DNA from: Betaproteobacteria bacterium
GTDB lineage: Bacteria > Pseudomonadota > Gammaproteobacteria > Burkholderiales > Burkholderiaceae_C
Assembly (NCBI GenBank): GCA_009921265.1
Contig: RFYV01000002.1
Coordinates: forward strand, 49,393 to 113,392
Direction of reading: 5' to 3'
DNA length: 64,000 nt
Shown one piece after another: positions 32,526 through 44,581 of this stretch. A program made the translations under genes and the position numbers. Positions within the stretch are counted from its first letter, which is position 1. Each line of letters begins with the position of its first letter. The notes beneath the pieces were generated by a model, which was given only the letters and a program-made list of their open reading frames with translations, was not told the DNA's origin and did not search any database.

Positions 32526-33808
32526 ACGCAGAAACATGGATCATGCCCTTGGCTATTGTGGGCGGTTTATTGGCTTATTTGATGGTGATGCGAGGGTCGC
32601 AAAAAAAAGACTCAGCCTTTGATCCTGCTCAATTTCAAAGTCTCTTTGAAAAACTCGATCGCATGGAAAAAGAATTGCGATATGAGTTAACAGAAGCTCA
32701 GCGAGCAGGTCGTGTGGAGTTGCAGCAAAATTTAGCACAATTTCAAAAGGTACAGGTCGATCAACTAAAATCCATGGGCGACACGCTTTATTTACAGCTT
32801 AATACCTTGAGCGAGAGCAATGCAAGACGTATGAGCGAAGTGCGCACCACTTTAGATACACAGTTGCAACAGATGCAACAAACCAATCTCTCCAAATTAG
32901 AAGAGATGAGACAAACGGTCGATGAAAAACTGCAAACCACATTAGAGACTCGCCTAAGCGAAAGTTTTAAACAAGTGGCTGAACGATTGGAGCAAGTTCA
33001 TCAAGGCTTGGGGCAAATGACAACGCTTGCACAAGGCGTTGGTGATTTGCAGCGCGTGCTCTCCAATGTCAAGTCGCGTGGCATTTTTGGTGAAGTGCAA
33101 CTTGAAGCGTTGCTCGAGCAAGTTCTCACCAACGAACAATACGGCAAACAAGTGGAAACCGTTCCGCGTAGCAATCAACGTGTTGACTTTGCTATTAAGT
33201 TGCCAGGACGTTTTGACGATGGTGACTGGGTGTGGTTACCCATTGATGCCAAGTTTCCTAGAGAAGATTACGAGCGCTTGCTTGATGCGCATGATCGCTC
33301 AGACACAGTAGCCGCAGAAATATCGGGCAAGGCATTAGAGGCGCGCATTAAGTCTGAAGCCAAAAGCATCGCAGAAAATTATTTGGCACCTCCCCACACC
33401 ACTGATTTTGCGATTTTGTTTTTGCCCGTTGAGGGTTTGTATGCAGAAGTGTTGCGTCGTCCTGGATTGATGGATTCAATACAACGCGAACATCGCGTCA
33501 CATTGGCAGGCCCCACCACCTTATTAGCGATTCTCAATAGTTTGCAAATGGGATTTAGAACGCTGGCCTTAGAAAAGCAAGCGTCTGAAGTATGGAAAGT
33601 TTTGGGCGCTGTTAAAACCGAATTTGATCGCTACGGTGAGTGGGTTGAAAAAGTGCGCGAACAAGTGCATAAAGCGTCTGATACATTGGATCGTGCCGAT
33701 ACGCGTAGCAAGCAAATGCGTCGTGTCTTAAAAAATATTGAAGCGTTGCCCGACGCGCAAGTTCCCGCTTATTTGCCGCCTGCAGAAGACGGTGTGGCTG
33801 AGGAATGA
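32522..33808 (+). CDS. rmuC: DNA recombination protein RmuC
   Basis: N-terminal TM + coiled coil; VKSRGIFGEVQLEALLEQVL, WLPIDAKFPREDYERL, ILFLPVEGLYAEVLRRPGL. Confidence 0.95.
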   Translation: MNAETWIMPLAIVGGLLAYLMVMRGSQKKDSAFDPAQFQSLFEKLDRMEKELRYELTEAQRAGRVELQQNLAQFQKVQVDQLKSMGDTLYLQLNTLSESNARRMSEVRTTLDTQLQQMQQTNLSKLEEMRQTVDEKLQTTLETRLSESFKQVAERLEQVHQGLGQMTTLAQGVGDLQRVLSNVKSRGIFGEVQLEALLEQVLTNEQYGKQVETVPRSNQRVDFAIKLPGRFDDGDWVWLPIDAKFPREDYERLLDAHDRSDTVAAEISGKALEARIKSEAKSIAENYLAPPHTTDFAILFLPVEGLYAEVLRRPGLMDSIQREHRVTLAGPTTLLAILNSLQMGFRTLALEKQASEVWKVLGAVKTEFDRYGEWVEKVREQVHKASDTLDRADTRSKQMRRVLKNIEALPDAQVPAYLPPAEDGVAEE

Positions 33809-34956
33809 AATCTGAGTTGATCAAAATCATTACGGCGCAAGTGTGTTTGCATGCCACCATGGCAGGAATGCGAATGGCCACGCCTTTGTTGGCATTGCGT
33901 GATGGTTACAGTGCAGGCTCTATTGGAATCTTGTTGGCATTGTTTGCGATCATGCAGGTTTTTTTGGCGATTCCATCAGGTCGTTTTGCTGATAAGTATG
34001 GTTTAAAACGACCCATTTGGATTGCGGTTGCGATGTCTTCTGTGGGTGCATTACTGGCCTTCATTTGGCCGATTTTTTCTGTGCTGTGTGTCAGTGCATT
34101 GCTCACAGGCGGCGCAACGGGTGCTGCCAGTATTGCATTGCAACGTCATGTCGGTCGAAGTGCACAAAACGTCACAGAGTTACGCCAAGTGTTCAGTTGG
34201 TTATCGATTGGTCCTGCATTTTCAAATTTTTTAGGCCCACTCGGTGCAGGTTTGTTTATTGATTATTCTGGATTTCAATCGGCATTTATATTCATGACTT
34301 TGTTGCCGCTTTTATCGCTGTGGTTTATATCGTCCATCAAAAATTTACCTCCTCAAGAGGTATCTGCTGAAACGCAAAATTTACGCGTCTGGGATTTGCT
34401 TAAAAATAAAAATTTACGGCAACTCTTGATTGTGAATTGGTTTTTATCGTCATGCTGGGATGTGCATACTTTTATGGTGCCTGTGATTGGTCACGAATAC
34501 GGAATCAGCGCATCGGCAACGGGTGCGGTTTTGGGTTCATTTGCCATCACAGCAGCTTTGATTCGTTTTTTATTGCCATGGTTTGCATCGCGCACAACGG
34601 AACGAATCGTGATCACAATTTCAATGCTTGGCACGGGTTTTTTTCTGGCTATCTATCCATGGATGTATAACGCATGGCAAATGGGTATGTGCTCCGCCGT
34701 CTTAGGTATCTTTTTGGGTGCAGTGCAGCCCATGGTGATGAGTGCCTTGCATCAAATGACACCTGAGGAGAGGCATGGTGAAGCCTTGGGTTTGCGTTTG
34801 ATGGCCATCAATGCATCGAGTGTGGCTATGCCTATGTTATTTGGTGTGCTCGGAGTGTGGATGGGTGTGGGCAGCGTATTTTGGTTGGTGGCCGCCTATG
34901 TCACGATAGGGTCGCATTTTGCGTGGACGCTCAAGGCGCATAAAAATCACGAATAA
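33805..34956 (+). CDS. MFS transporter
   Basis: AIPSGRFADKYGLKRPIWIAV; 12 hydrophobic segments. Confidence 0.9.
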   Translation: MKSELIKIITAQVCLHATMAGMRMATPLLALRDGYSAGSIGILLALFAIMQVFLAIPSGRFADKYGLKRPIWIAVAMSSVGALLAFIWPIFSVLCVSALLTGGATGAASIALQRHVGRSAQNVTELRQVFSWLSIGPAFSNFLGPLGAGLFIDYSGFQSAFIFMTLLPLLSLWFISSIKNLPPQEVSAETQNLRVWDLLKNKNLRQLLIVNWFLSSCWDVHTFMVPVIGHEYGISASATGAVLGSFAITAALIRFLLPWFASRTTERIVITISMLGTGFFLAIYPWMYNAWQMGMCSAVLGIFLGAVQPMVMSALHQMTPEERHGEALGLRLMAINASSVAMPMLFGVLGVWMGVGSVFWLVAAYVTIGSHFAWTLKAHKNHE

Positions 34957-35791
34957 TTTTCCAAGCCTCTTCAATGGTGTCAACATAACTAAAAAGACGC
35001 GTGTCATCTTTAGAAATTGCGCCTTCTTCAATCAGCAAATCAAAATCAATGAGTTGTTGCCAATGTTGTGATCCAAATAAAACAATGGGAACAGGCGCAG
35101 CTTTTTTGCATTGAATGAGCGTGAGCGTTTCAAATAATTCATCCAAAGTGCCAAAGCCTCCAGGAAACGCAACCAACGCGTGCGCTCGCATCATGAAGTG
35201 CATTTTTCTCAAGGCAAAGTAATGAAATTTAAAACTTAATTCGGGCGTGATGTAAGGATTGGGTGTTTGCTCATGGGGTAGTGCAATATTAAAACCTACG
35301 CTTTTACCGCCAGCTTCGAATGCGCCTCTGTTGGCCGCTTCCATGATGCCTGGTCCGCCTCCCGTGCAGATATACATGCGCACAGTGGGTTTCATGCTGA
35401 GGCATTCTTGCGTCACTAGTTTTGCAAAATCTCTTGCGCGTTCGTAATACACGGCATTGCGTATGAGACGATGGGCTTGTTCCATGGTTTGTGCGTCGCC
35501 TTGATTTGTAGCGATTGCCAGTTGTTGTTGCGCGTCTTCTTGGCTGCGATAGCGAGCAGAACCAAACACTACAACTGTTTTTTCAATGCCGTGTTGTTGT
35601 AAGGCCAAATCAGGTTTGAGCAACTCCAGTTGAAATCGAATACCACGTGTTTCGCGTCTTAATAAAAACTCAGGGTCGGCAAATGCCAACAGGTTGGCGT
35701 CAGCGCTCGGAGGCAAACCCGACGTGTTTGCTTTGAGAGCTTGCCATGCCGCGCTGTACAGCGGGTCTTCGGGGTTAAAAATTGCGTCCAT
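34931..35791 (-). CDS. TIGR00730-type LOG family protein (cytokinin riboside 5'-monophosphate phosphoribohydrolase-like)
   Basis: CTGGGPGIMEAANRGAFEAGGKSVGFNI, FPGGFGTLDELFETLTLIQ. Confidence 0.92.
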   Translation of the reverse strand: MDAIFNPEDPLYSAAWQALKANTSGLPPSADANLLAFADPEFLLRRETRGIRFQLELLKPDLALQQHGIEKTVVVFGSARYRSQEDAQQQLAIATNQGDAQTMEQAHRLIRNAVYYERARDFAKLVTQECLSMKPTVRMYICTGGGPGIMEAANRGAFEAGGKSVGFNIALPHEQTPNPYITPELSFKFHYFALRKMHFMMRAHALVAFPGGFGTLDELFETLTLIQCKKAAPVPIVLFGSQHWQQLIDFDLLIEEGAISKDDTRLFSYVDTIEEAWKIIRDFYAP

Positions 35792-35813
35792 GCCGCGATG
35801 TTAACCATAAAAA

Positions 35814-35844
35814 AACCTCTTGAGCCAATAGGCATCAAGAGGTT
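35814..35844. terminator. Hairpin AACCTCTTGA...TCAAGAGGTT between efp and LOG genes
   Basis: Perfect 10-bp stem with an A/T-rich flank. Confidence 0.65.
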
Positions 35845-35861
35845 GTGGGGATGCGCTTGAA

Positions 35862-36416
35862 TTAAACGCGTTTGCGATATTCGGCTGTGCGTGTATCGAT
35901 TTCGATGCGATCGCCTTGCGCTACAAAAATAGGAACTTGAACATCAAAGCCGGTAGAAATTTTGGCGGGCTTGAGTACTTTTCCAGATGTGTCACCTTTG
36001 ACCGCAGGCTCAGTCCAAGTGACTTCGCGCTCCACACTGGTGGGCATCTCAACCGAAATGGCCTTACCATCGTAGAACACGACTTCAAGAGCCATGCCAT
36101 CTTCTAAATAATTGAGTGCGTCGCCCATGTTGTCGGCTTCGACTTCATATTGGTTGTAATCAGCGTCCATGCATACATACATGGGATCTGCAAAATAAGA
36201 ATACGTGCATTCTTTTTTGTCCAAAATGACTTGATCCATTTTGTCGTCGGCTTTAAAAACAACTTCAGTTCCAAAGTTGTTGAGTAAACTTTTGAGTTTC
36301 ATGCGAACGGTTGCCGCATTACGTCCACCCCGCGCGTATTCGGTTTTGAGAACAACCATGGGGTCTTTGCCGTGCATGATGACATTGCCGGCACGAATTT
36401 CTTGAGCGATTTTCAT
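35862..36416 (-). CDS. efp: Elongation factor P
   Basis: [45 protein letters not shown]; Arg at position 32. Confidence 0.97.
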   Translation of the reverse strand: MKIAQEIRAGNVIMHGKDPMVVLKTEYARGGRNAATVRMKLKSLLNNFGTEVVFKADDKMDQVILDKKECTYSYFADPMYVCMDADYNQYEVEADNMGDALNYLEDGMALEVVFYDGKAISVEMPTSVEREVTWTEPAVKGDTSGKVLKPAKISTGFDVQVPIFVAQGDRIEIDTRTAEYRKRV

Positions 36417-36455
36417 AACAAATAAAAAAAAGTAACTGCTGGGCAGCGAAGACCT

Positions 36456-37556
36456 TTATTTTAACCTTGACTGGGTCGTCCAGTCGATCAGCTGGCTGAC
36501 GAGGTCTTTTTGGGCCAAAAGTCTTGATTGAATGAATTGAACCCAATCGGCCCATTCTTTAAGGTTTTCGGGGGTTAATGGGGGTATTTGTTGCCCATTC
36601 ATGGGCTGTAAATCAGCCGTTTTTGGGACGCTATTCCATACGCGATGCGCCTGCCTGACAATCTGTGGGGCATCGAATAAATCCAAAAAAGCCTCTAATT
36701 TTTGGATATGGACTGAGTCGTCTTGAGGATAAATCTGCCACAAAAATGGTTTGCCAGCCCATATCGCACGGATCCAAGAGTCTTCTCCGCGCACGCAATT
36801 AAAGTCGCAAGCGCGCAGTTGCTCATCGAACATTGCTTGCGTCATCAGGGGCAAAGAGATGATCTGAATGTTATTCAAATCACGGGTGTTGATGTCTTCG
36901 ATAGCTTTTTGTGCGCGCCCTTGCGTGACATGAAGTTCAATCGATAGGGTCGATTGATTGAGTTGATTGAGCCAAGAATTGAGATGCATGGGCTCATAGC
37001 AAAACAAAAAAATCTTCAAAGGTTTGAATGGAGATGAAACAGATGGCGTGATTTGAATGTTTTGTTCTCGTAACACGCCGCCCGTTTGATGGGTGAAGCC
37101 AGGATAAAAAAATATTTTTTTTAATCCTTGTGCGGGTCCTCGTAAAACAGGCGACTCCAGTTTGTGCATGCGTTCCACATAAGCCTGGGCAGACAAATAT
37201 TCCAAATTAATCCAGATGGGCGTTTTTTGCGAAGACTTCATGGCTTCTTTGAATGAATCGGGCAACTCACAACCAAACATTTCAATCACCGTTTGCATGG
37301 GGTGAGCATCAGTTGCCATATCCGGATGCGCCAAAGGATCATCGCTCCAAGCCAGCACTTGAATCATGGGGTGACCCAAGGGCGCCATCCACGACAGAGC
37401 GCTAGCATCATCAACCCATAAGTGAACGCGATGACCCCGATTAGCCAAATCAGCGCTCAGTCGCCAAGCAACGCCGATATCGCCGAAATTATCGACAACT
37501 CGGCAAAAAATATCCCATGAAAAAATGGGTTGTTGATCAATAATTGTCTGGGGCAT
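36456..37556 (-). CDS. earP: EF-P arginine rhamnosyltransferase EarP
   Basis: [68 protein letters not shown]; adjacent to efp. Confidence 0.95.
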   Translation of the reverse strand: MPQTIIDQQPIFSWDIFCRVVDNFGDIGVAWRLSADLANRGHRVHLWVDDASALSWMAPLGHPMIQVLAWSDDPLAHPDMATDAHPMQTVIEMFGCELPDSFKEAMKSSQKTPIWINLEYLSAQAYVERMHKLESPVLRGPAQGLKKIFFYPGFTHQTGGVLREQNIQITPSVSSPFKPLKIFLFCYEPMHLNSWLNQLNQSTLSIELHVTQGRAQKAIEDINTRDLNNIQIISLPLMTQAMFDEQLRACDFNCVRGEDSWIRAIWAGKPFLWQIYPQDDSVHIQKLEAFLDLFDAPQIVRQAHRVWNSVPKTADLQPMNGQQIPPLTPENLKEWADWVQFIQSRLLAQKDLVSQLIDWTTQSRLK

Positions 37557-37592
37557 GATGCAGTTTATACCGCGAGACGGCACAATACGAAC

Positions 37593-39494
37593 ATGTACAG
37601 TGATTCTCAACCGAACGAACCAGCACCTATTTTTGCCCCCACCCTATTGGCGGAGGTGGCTGCATTACCGTCACTGCCGGGGGTTTATCGATACATGGAC
37701 GCCAATGAGCAGGTGTTGTATGTCGGCAAGGCCAATAATTTAAAAAAACGAGTGAGCAGTTATTTTCAGCGTGAACACGGCGGTACACGCATTGGGCACA
37801 TGGTCAGAAAAATAGTGCGCATGGAAACAACGGTGGTGCGCTCTGAAGCCGAGGCGTTGATCTTAGAAAATAATTTAATCAAATCGCTGAAGCCCAAATA
37901 CAACATCTTGTTTAGGGACGATAAAAGTTATCCCTATTTAAAACTCACACGAGCGATTCAAGAAGTTTCCAAAAGTGTGCAAAACAAACCTTCGCAAGTT
38001 CCGCGCGTCGTTTATTACCGCGGTGCTGTCGATAAAAAGCACGATTACTTTGGACCTTACCCCAGTGTTTGGGCGGTGCGTGAAGCAATTCAATTTATTC
38101 AAAAAGTATTTAGGCTTCGAACCTGCGAAGACACGATTTATAACAACCGAACTCGCCCTTGTTTATTGTACCAAATTCGTCGTTGCTCGGGCCCTTGTGT
38201 TGGAAATATTTCATTAGAAGATTATGCACGTGACGTGCAAAGCGCCACTCGTTTACTCAATGGTGAGACGCACGAAGTTGTCAAAGATTTGGAGTCGCGC
38301 ATGATGACTCACGCAGAGCAATTGGAGTTTGAACAAGCGGCAGATTTACGCAATCAAATCTCTGCATTGTCAAAAGTGTTGCATCAACAAGCGGTGGATA
38401 CGGTCGATGATCGCGACGTTGATATCTTGGCCGTCAAAGTTCAGGGCGGTAAAGCCTGCGTGAATCTCGCGATGGTGCGTGGCGGCAGACATTTGGGTGA
38501 TCGTCCTTATTTCCCTATTCATGTTGATCAAGTTGAACCTGTTGAAGTTTTGCATGCATTCATTTCACAACATTATTTGGAAGTTCCTGTTCCACCTACT
38601 TTGATTGCTTCTTATGCGATTGATTCAGAATTAATTTCAGCTTTGGTTGAGCAAAGCGGTATTAGTATCCATGTTGTGCATCAACCGCGTGAGCAACGTC
38701 GTGTGTGGTTGGAGATGGCACAACACAACGCCGATTTGCAACTGGCACGATTGTTGGCCGAAGAAGGGTCGCAACAAGCGCGCACGCGCGCATTGATTGA
38801 CGCGCTCGATTTGGCGCCCGATGATGTGGATGGTTTTTTGGTTGAATGTTTTGATGTGTCGCATACCGCAGGTGAGGCCACGCAAGCATCTTGTGTGGTG
38901 TTTCAAAATCACAAAATGCAGTCGGCGCAATACAGACGTTATAACATCGAGGGCATCACGCCAGGCGATGATTACGCGGCGATGCGACAAGTATTGTCGC
39001 GTCGATACAGCAAGTTGGCCCAGGCCGTTCAAAATGGCGAAGCAAAATTTCCAGACTTAGTGTTGATTGACGGCGGTAAAGGTCAGGTCAGTGTGACTAA
39101 GGATGTATTTGAACAACTGGGTTTAGATTTGTCGCGAATTGTGGGTGTTGAAAAAGGTGAGGGCAGAAAAGTCGGTTTAGAAGAATTGGTATTTGCCGAT
39201 GGCAGACCCAAAGTTGAACTTGGAAAAGATTCTGCTACCCTCATGTTGATTGCGCAAATTAGAGATGAGGCGCATCGTTTTGCAATCACAGGCATGCGTG
39301 CGCGCCGCGCAAAGGTGCGAACAGGTTCGAGCAAACTCGAAGATATTGCAGGCGTAGGTCCCAAAAAACGCGCCAAGTTATTGCAACGCTTTGGTGGTGT
39401 GCGGGGTGTGGCCCAAGCCAGTGTTCAAGACTTGTGTACAGTAGAAGGTATTTCCCATGATCTTGCGCAAGCCATTTATATGGCATTGCGTTAA
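37593..39494 (+). CDS. uvrC: Excinuclease ABC subunit C
   Basis: [58 protein letters not shown]-terminal HhH; ATG at 37593. Confidence 0.97.
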   Translation: MYSDSQPNEPAPIFAPTLLAEVAALPSLPGVYRYMDANEQVLYVGKANNLKKRVSSYFQREHGGTRIGHMVRKIVRMETTVVRSEAEALILENNLIKSLKPKYNILFRDDKSYPYLKLTRAIQEVSKSVQNKPSQVPRVVYYRGAVDKKHDYFGPYPSVWAVREAIQFIQKVFRLRTCEDTIYNNRTRPCLLYQIRRCSGPCVGNISLEDYARDVQSATRLLNGETHEVVKDLESRMMTHAEQLEFEQAADLRNQISALSKVLHQQAVDTVDDRDVDILAVKVQGGKACVNLAMVRGGRHLGDRPYFPIHVDQVEPVEVLHAFISQHYLEVPVPPTLIASYAIDSELISALVEQSGISIHVVHQPREQRRVWLEMAQHNADLQLARLLAEEGSQQARTRALIDALDLAPDDVDGFLVECFDVSHTAGEATQASCVVFQNHKMQSAQYRRYNIEGITPGDDYAAMRQVLSRRYSKLAQAVQNGEAKFPDLVLIDGGKGQVSVTKDVFEQLGLDLSRIVGVEKGEGRKVGLEELVFADGRPKVELGKDSATLMLIAQIRDEAHRFAITGMRARRAKVRTGSSKLEDIAGVGPKKRAKLLQRFGGVRGVAQASVQDLCTVEGISHDLAQAIYMALR

Positions 39495-39500
39495 ATACAC

Positions 39501-40322
39501 TTAAGACGGGTGAACAACTTTGACAAAAGCACCGCCTTGAAAAATCGCAACTGGATCATTGCTATCAATGACGGGTTGTTTTGCTTCAACCTCTGATCTA
39601 AAAATATCTGATGAATCTTTGGCGCGATAACCAATGTGTTTGGCGTGCGTGTTATCCCACCAAGTGGTTTGGTTGTCTGACATGCCGTAGATAATCGAGT
39701 GACCCACAATCGGTGCGGTGAGGGCTGCAACTATTAAACGTTCCAAATCGTCAAAACTCAACCAAGTGGCGAGCATGCGTCGATCTTTTGGAAATTCATA
39801 AGAAGAGCCAATGCGCAAACTCACGGTTTCTATACCCCATCGATCCCAATAGAGTTGCGCCAAATCTTCTCCAAAGGCTTTTGACAAACCATAAAAGCCA
39901 TCGGGCTTTGGTGGCATGCGTGTGTTGACCACTTCATCTTGTCGATAAAAACCCGTCACATGATTAGAGCTTGCAAAAACAATACGCTTTACTTTTTGAA
40001 TGCGTGCAGCTTCATACAAATTAACCATGCCCACAATATTGCTTGCCAAAATAGGATCCCACGGTTGCTCGGTGGATACACCACCCATGTGCACCACGGC
40101 GTTGACGTCTTTTAAAAGATCCAGCATTTGTTGCTTGTCTTCAAGTGACGCAATCACCACTTCTTCACCGATCTGTGCTTTGCCAATGTCTTTGCGATGA
40201 CTCACGCGCAACACATCGCAATAGGCTTTGAGGCGCGGGCGTAAAACTTTTCCTAAATTACCATTGACGCCTGTTAATAACAAACATGGAATTTGAAGAG
40301 GAGACGCTGGAGTTTGGAGCAT
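39501..40322 (-). CDS. udh: NAD-dependent epimerase/dehydratase family, probable uronate dehydrogenase
   Basis: LLTGVNGNLGKVLRPRLK, VVHMGGVSTEQPWDPILASNIVGMVNLYEAAR; adjacent to gudD. Confidence 0.8.
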   Translation of the reverse strand: MLQTPASPLQIPCLLLTGVNGNLGKVLRPRLKAYCDVLRVSHRKDIGKAQIGEEVVIASLEDKQQMLDLLKDVNAVVHMGGVSTEQPWDPILASNIVGMVNLYEAARIQKVKRIVFASSNHVTGFYRQDEVVNTRMPPKPDGFYGLSKAFGEDLAQLYWDRWGIETVSLRIGSSYEFPKDRRMLATWLSFDDLERLIVAALTAPIVGHSIIYGMSDNQTTWWDNTHAKHIGYRAKDSSDIFRSEVEAKQPVIDSNDPVAIFQGGAFVKVVHPS

Positions 40323-40340
40323 AAAAAACCTATAAAAAAA

Positions 40341-41681
40341 TTAACGAACCATACAAGGCATTTTCGGATTGAATTTCCAGTTAGATATTAAAAATTGCAT
40401 CGCAATTGCATCGTCTCTCGCACCCAATCCGTGTTTTAAATACAGTTGATGCGCGCGTTCAACCGCTTGCATGTCCAAGGTTACACCGAGCCCTGGCTTT
40501 TTGGGAACATCCACATAACCTTCTTTGATTTGCAAAGGCAATTGCGTTAAGAATTGACCGTCTTGCCAAATCCAATGCGTATCGATGGCGGTTACTTTTC
40601 CAGGAGCCGCCGCCGCACAGTGTGTGAACATCGCCAGCGACACATCAAAATGATTGTTGGAATGCGATCCCCATGTGAGGTTGTACATCTGGCACAATTG
40701 CGCTATGCGCACCGATCCTTGCAAGGTCCAAAAATGTGGATCTGCCAAAGGAATATCAACCGATTGCAATTGAATGCTGTGCGCCATTTCACGCCAATCG
40801 GTAGCAACCATATTGGTGGCTGTTGGTAATCCTGTCGCGCGTCTAAATTCTGCCATCACTTCGCGCCCCGAATAAACACCTTCAGCACCGCAGGGGTCTT
40901 CTGCGTACGCCATGGCTTGCCGATGATCTTTTAATAAACGAATCGCGTCTTTGAGTAACCATCCACCATTGGGGTCTAAGGTGATTCTTGCTTTTGGAAA
41001 ATGCTCGTGCAACGCCAAAATAGCTTCGACTTCCTCTTCACCACGCAACACGCCGCCTTTGAGTTTGAAATCTTGAAAACCATATCGTTCTTGCGTGGCC
41101 TGTGCAAGCTTGACGATCGCTTGTGGTGTCATCGCCTCTTCGTGTCGCAAACGAAACCAATCGTTGTCAGATTCGAGTTCACTTTGATAGGGTAGATTGG
41201 TTTTTTTTCGATCGGCCACATAAAACAAATAACCCAACATTTGTACACGCTCGCGTTGTTGTCCGTCGCCGAGTAATGCGCACAAGGGTACTTGCAAATG
41301 CTGTCCTAATAAATCGAGTAACGCACTTTCAACCGCAGTAACCGCATGAATCGCTACGCGCAAATCAAAGGTTTGATTGCCGCGTTCACCGCTATCCAAA
41401 TCTGCAAAACGCTGACGCATGGTGTTGAGTACATGGTTATAGTTGCCAATCGATTGACCCACGATCCATTGACGCGCATCTTCTAATGCCTTTCGTATTT
41501 TTTCACCACCGGGTACTTCGCCGATGCCAGTGTGTCCACTGTTGTCGGTGATGATGACCAAGTTGCGTGTAAAAAATGGCCCGTGCGCGCCGCTCAAGTT
41601 CATGAGCATTCCATCGTGTCCTGCGACAGGAATGACTTGCATGTGGGTTGCAATCGGTGTGGAGTGAGAGGGTGTTTTCAT
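40341..41681 (-). CDS. gudD: Glucarate dehydratase
   Basis: [82 protein letters not shown]. Confidence 0.92.
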   Translation of the reverse strand: MKTPSHSTPIATHMQVIPVAGHDGMLMNLSGAHGPFFTRNLVIITDNSGHTGIGEVPGGEKIRKALEDARQWIVGQSIGNYNHVLNTMRQRFADLDSGERGNQTFDLRVAIHAVTAVESALLDLLGQHLQVPLCALLGDGQQRERVQMLGYLFYVADRKKTNLPYQSELESDNDWFRLRHEEAMTPQAIVKLAQATQERYGFQDFKLKGGVLRGEEEVEAILALHEHFPKARITLDPNGGWLLKDAIRLLKDHRQAMAYAEDPCGAEGVYSGREVMAEFRRATGLPTATNMVATDWREMAHSIQLQSVDIPLADPHFWTLQGSVRIAQLCQMYNLTWGSHSNNHFDVSLAMFTHCAAAAPGKVTAIDTHWIWQDGQFLTQLPLQIKEGYVDVPKKPGLGVTLDMQAVERAHQLYLKHGLGARDDAIAMQFLISNWKFNPKMPCMVR

Positions 41682-41829
41682 GTTTGGATTTTCTTTGTGC
41701 ATATGCTACATCCGCTAATTAGGTGAGCAATGAGTATGAAAGTATTGATTGCCGGGTTTACCCTCGGTGGATGGTGATTTTGGGTGACTAATATCAGTTG
41801 TTTTAAACATCATAAGCATGGAGAAAGTT

Positions 41830-42795
41830 ATGAAATTCAAACTCACGTTGATTGCAATGCTCACTGGTTGTCTAGCAATGGGCGCACAAGCCATCGAGTT
41901 TCGCTCTGCGGATACACACAATGCAGACGATTACCCAACGGTTGTTGCGGTTAAGCACATGAGCGAAGTTCTTGAAAAAATGAGTGGTGGCAAACACAAA
42001 ATCAAAGTGTTTAATAAAGCCGCCTTGGGTCAAGAAAAAGAAACCATCGATCAAGTTAAAATTGGCGCACTCGATTTCACACGTGTGAATGTAGGTCCCA
42101 TGAATGGTATTTGCCCCATGACGCAAGTACCCACCATGCCATTTTTATTCAGATCAGTGGATCACATGCGTCACGCGCTTGATGGCCCCGCTGGAGAAGA
42201 AATTTTAAAGAGCTGTGAGTCAGCAGGTTTTGTTGGCCTGGCTTTTTATGACAGCGGCGCACGTTCCATTTATGCCAAAAAAGCGATTAAAACAGTGGCT
42301 GATGCCAAGGGTTTAAAAATTCGTGTTCAGCAATCAGATTTATGGGTGGCATTAGTCACTGCAATGGGTGCGAATGCAACGCCGATGCCTTATGGTGAAG
42401 TTTATACAGGCCTCAAAACAGGTTTGATTGATGCCGCTGAAAACAACATCCCTTCATTTGATACAGCCAAGCACGTTGAGGCAGTCAAGATTTATTCAAA
42501 AACAGAGCACTCGATGGCGCCCGAAATTTTGGTCATGTCAAAAGTTATTTGGGATAAGCTGCCTAAGGCTGAGCAAGACATAGTTCGCGCAGCTGCCAAA
42601 GAATCGGTCACTTTCCAGCGAAAAAAATGGGACGAACAAGAAGCCAAATCATTGGCCAACGTCAAAGCCGCTGGCGCTGAAATTGTCGAAGTCGACAAGC
42701 GATCTTTTCAAGCCGTCATGGGCCCTGTTTACGATAAATTCATGACTACCGCTGATATGAAGCGTTTGGTGAAGGTTGTGCAAGACACCAAATAA
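41830..42795 (+). CDS. TRAP transporter substrate-binding protein (DctP family)
   Basis: Signal peptide; [49 protein letters not shown]. Confidence 0.92.
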   Translation: MKFKLTLIAMLTGCLAMGAQAIEFRSADTHNADDYPTVVAVKHMSEVLEKMSGGKHKIKVFNKAALGQEKETIDQVKIGALDFTRVNVGPMNGICPMTQVPTMPFLFRSVDHMRHALDGPAGEEILKSCESAGFVGLAFYDSGARSIYAKKAIKTVADAKGLKIRVQQSDLWVALVTAMGANATPMPYGEVYTGLKTGLIDAAENNIPSFDTAKHVEAVKIYSKTEHSMAPEILVMSKVIWDKLPKAEQDIVRAAAKESVTFQRKKWDEQEAKSLANVKAAGAEIVEVDKRSFQAVMGPVYDKFMTTADMKRLVKVVQDTK

Positions 42796-42802
42796 GTAGC
42801 GA

Positions 42803-43291
42803 ATGTTTACACGCTTTTGCGCCGCCGTCTCCAAACTGAGTTTGGTTTTGGCGGTTATTGGTTTATTGGCTGTCGTTGTGTGTGTTCAGTGGCAAGTATT
42901 TGGCCGCTACGTTCTCAATGACACACCTACTTGGGCTGAATCCCTGGCGATGTTGATTGTTTTATTTGTCACCGCATTCGGCTTGGGTGTGGGTGTGCGT
43001 GATGCAGGTCATATCGGATTGGAATCCTTGGTTGTTTTATTGCCCGACCAATGGCGTCATCGCATTGAAATTTTAATTCACGTACTAGTTGGTATTTTTG
43101 GATTTTTAATGATTCAAGGTGGATGGTTGTGGGCTAGCGCCAAATGGAATGAAAAAAAACCGATGCTGCCCGTGCCTGATGGGATTGATTATGTTCCTGT
43201 GATCATTGCTGGTTGTTTGATTCTTTTATTTTCGATTGAACACGTGATTGCTTCATTGCGCGGTGAAGTGGTGGAGCCTTCATGGAATTAA
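42803..43291 (+). CDS. TRAP transporter small permease (DctQ family)
   Basis: 4 TM; WQVFGRYVLNDTPTWAESLAMLIVLFVTAFG. Confidence 0.92.
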   Translation: MFTRFCAAVSKLSLVLAVIGLLAVVVCVQWQVFGRYVLNDTPTWAESLAMLIVLFVTAFGLGVGVRDAGHIGLESLVVLLPDQWRHRIEILIHVLVGIFGFLMIQGGWLWASAKWNEKKPMLPVPDGIDYVPVIIAGCLILLFSIEHVIASLRGEVVEPSWN

Positions 43292-44571
43292 CTGTATTGG
43301 GTGTGTCTTTCACACTCTTGCTTTTGTTGGGCGTGCCTGTTGCATTTGCAATTGGCTTGTCTTCTGTGGTCACCATCGTCGCTTCAGGTTTACCCATCGC
43401 AGTAGTGTTTCAAAAAATGGTCGGTGGCATGCAAGTGTTTTCATTTCTTGCGATTCCATTTTTTGTGTTTGCGGGCGAGCTCATGCTGTATGGCGGCATT
43501 GCCGAACGCATTGTGCGATTTGCAAATAGTTTGGTGGGGCACGTACGCGGTGGCTTGGGTATGAGCAATGTCTTGGGTTGTACTATTTTTGGTGGTATTG
43601 CAGGCTCTCCATTGGCCGATGTATCGGCGATTGGTTCGGTCATGATTCCACTCATGAAAAAAGAAGGCTACGACGCAGACTATGCGGTCAACGTCACCAC
43701 CCATGCTGCGTTGGTTGGCGCCATCATGCCCACATCGCACAACCTCATCATCTTCACATTGGCAACATCTGGCATTGCATCGGTGAGTATTTTGGGATTG
43801 ATCTTGGCAGGATTGGTACCCGCCATTATTTTGACCTTATGCAATTTGGCTGCCGCGTATTGGGTGGCCGTTAAAAGAGGTTATCCCACGCACGGAGAAT
43901 TCAAAGGATGGGGTGAAGTGTTATCTGCATTCACCGCATCACTGCCAGGCTTGTTGGTCATCGTCATTATTTTGGGTGGCATATTGTCAGGCGCATTCAC
44001 TGCCACGGAGTCAGCGTCAATTGCTGTTGCATGGGCCTTGTTCATCACCGCATTGGTTTACAAATCTCTCACCTGGCATAACTTCATCAAAGCGTGTGCA
44101 AAAGCATGCAAGACCACGGGTGTGGTGTTGTTGTTGATCGGTATCTCGAGTGCGTTTGGTTATTTCATGGCCTTATACGAAGTGCCGCAAAAAACAGGTG
44201 AATTGATGAAGATGGTGAGCGATACGCCATGGGTCATCTTTTTAATGATTAATGTGTTGTTGTTTATCTTGGGAACGTTTTTAGATATGGCGGCCACTAT
44301 TTTGATATGTACGCCTATTTTTATGCCTATTGCGATGCAGTTTGGCATGGACCCCTTGCAGTTTGGTATTTTGATGTTGATCAATTGCGCATTGGGATTG
44401 AATACACCGCCTGTGGGTACTGTTCAGTTTGTGGGTTGTGCAATCGGTGAAATATCGGTGGGACAAGTAATGCGAACGATCGCGCCTTTCTATGGTGCTT
44501 TAGGTATGTGCTTGTTATTGGTTACTTATGTGCCAGCATTCTCTCTGTGGCTTCCTAATTTGATGAAGTGA
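43282..44571 (+). CDS. TRAP transporter large permease (DctM family)
   Basis: [64 protein letters not shown]. Confidence 0.94.
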   Translation: MELTVLGVSFTLLLLLGVPVAFAIGLSSVVTIVASGLPIAVVFQKMVGGMQVFSFLAIPFFVFAGELMLYGGIAERIVRFANSLVGHVRGGLGMSNVLGCTIFGGIAGSPLADVSAIGSVMIPLMKKEGYDADYAVNVTTHAALVGAIMPTSHNLIIFTLATSGIASVSILGLILAGLVPAIILTLCNLAAAYWVAVKRGYPTHGEFKGWGEVLSAFTASLPGLLVIVIILGGILSGAFTATESASIAVAWALFITALVYKSLTWHNFIKACAKACKTTGVVLLLIGISSAFGYFMALYEVPQKTGELMKMVSDTPWVIFLMINVLLFILGTFLDMAATILICTPIFMPIAMQFGMDPLQFGILMLINCALGLNTPPVGTVQFVGCAIGEISVGQVMRTIAPFYGALGMCLLLVTYVPAFSLWLPNLMK

Positions 44572-44581
44572 TTATTTAATA

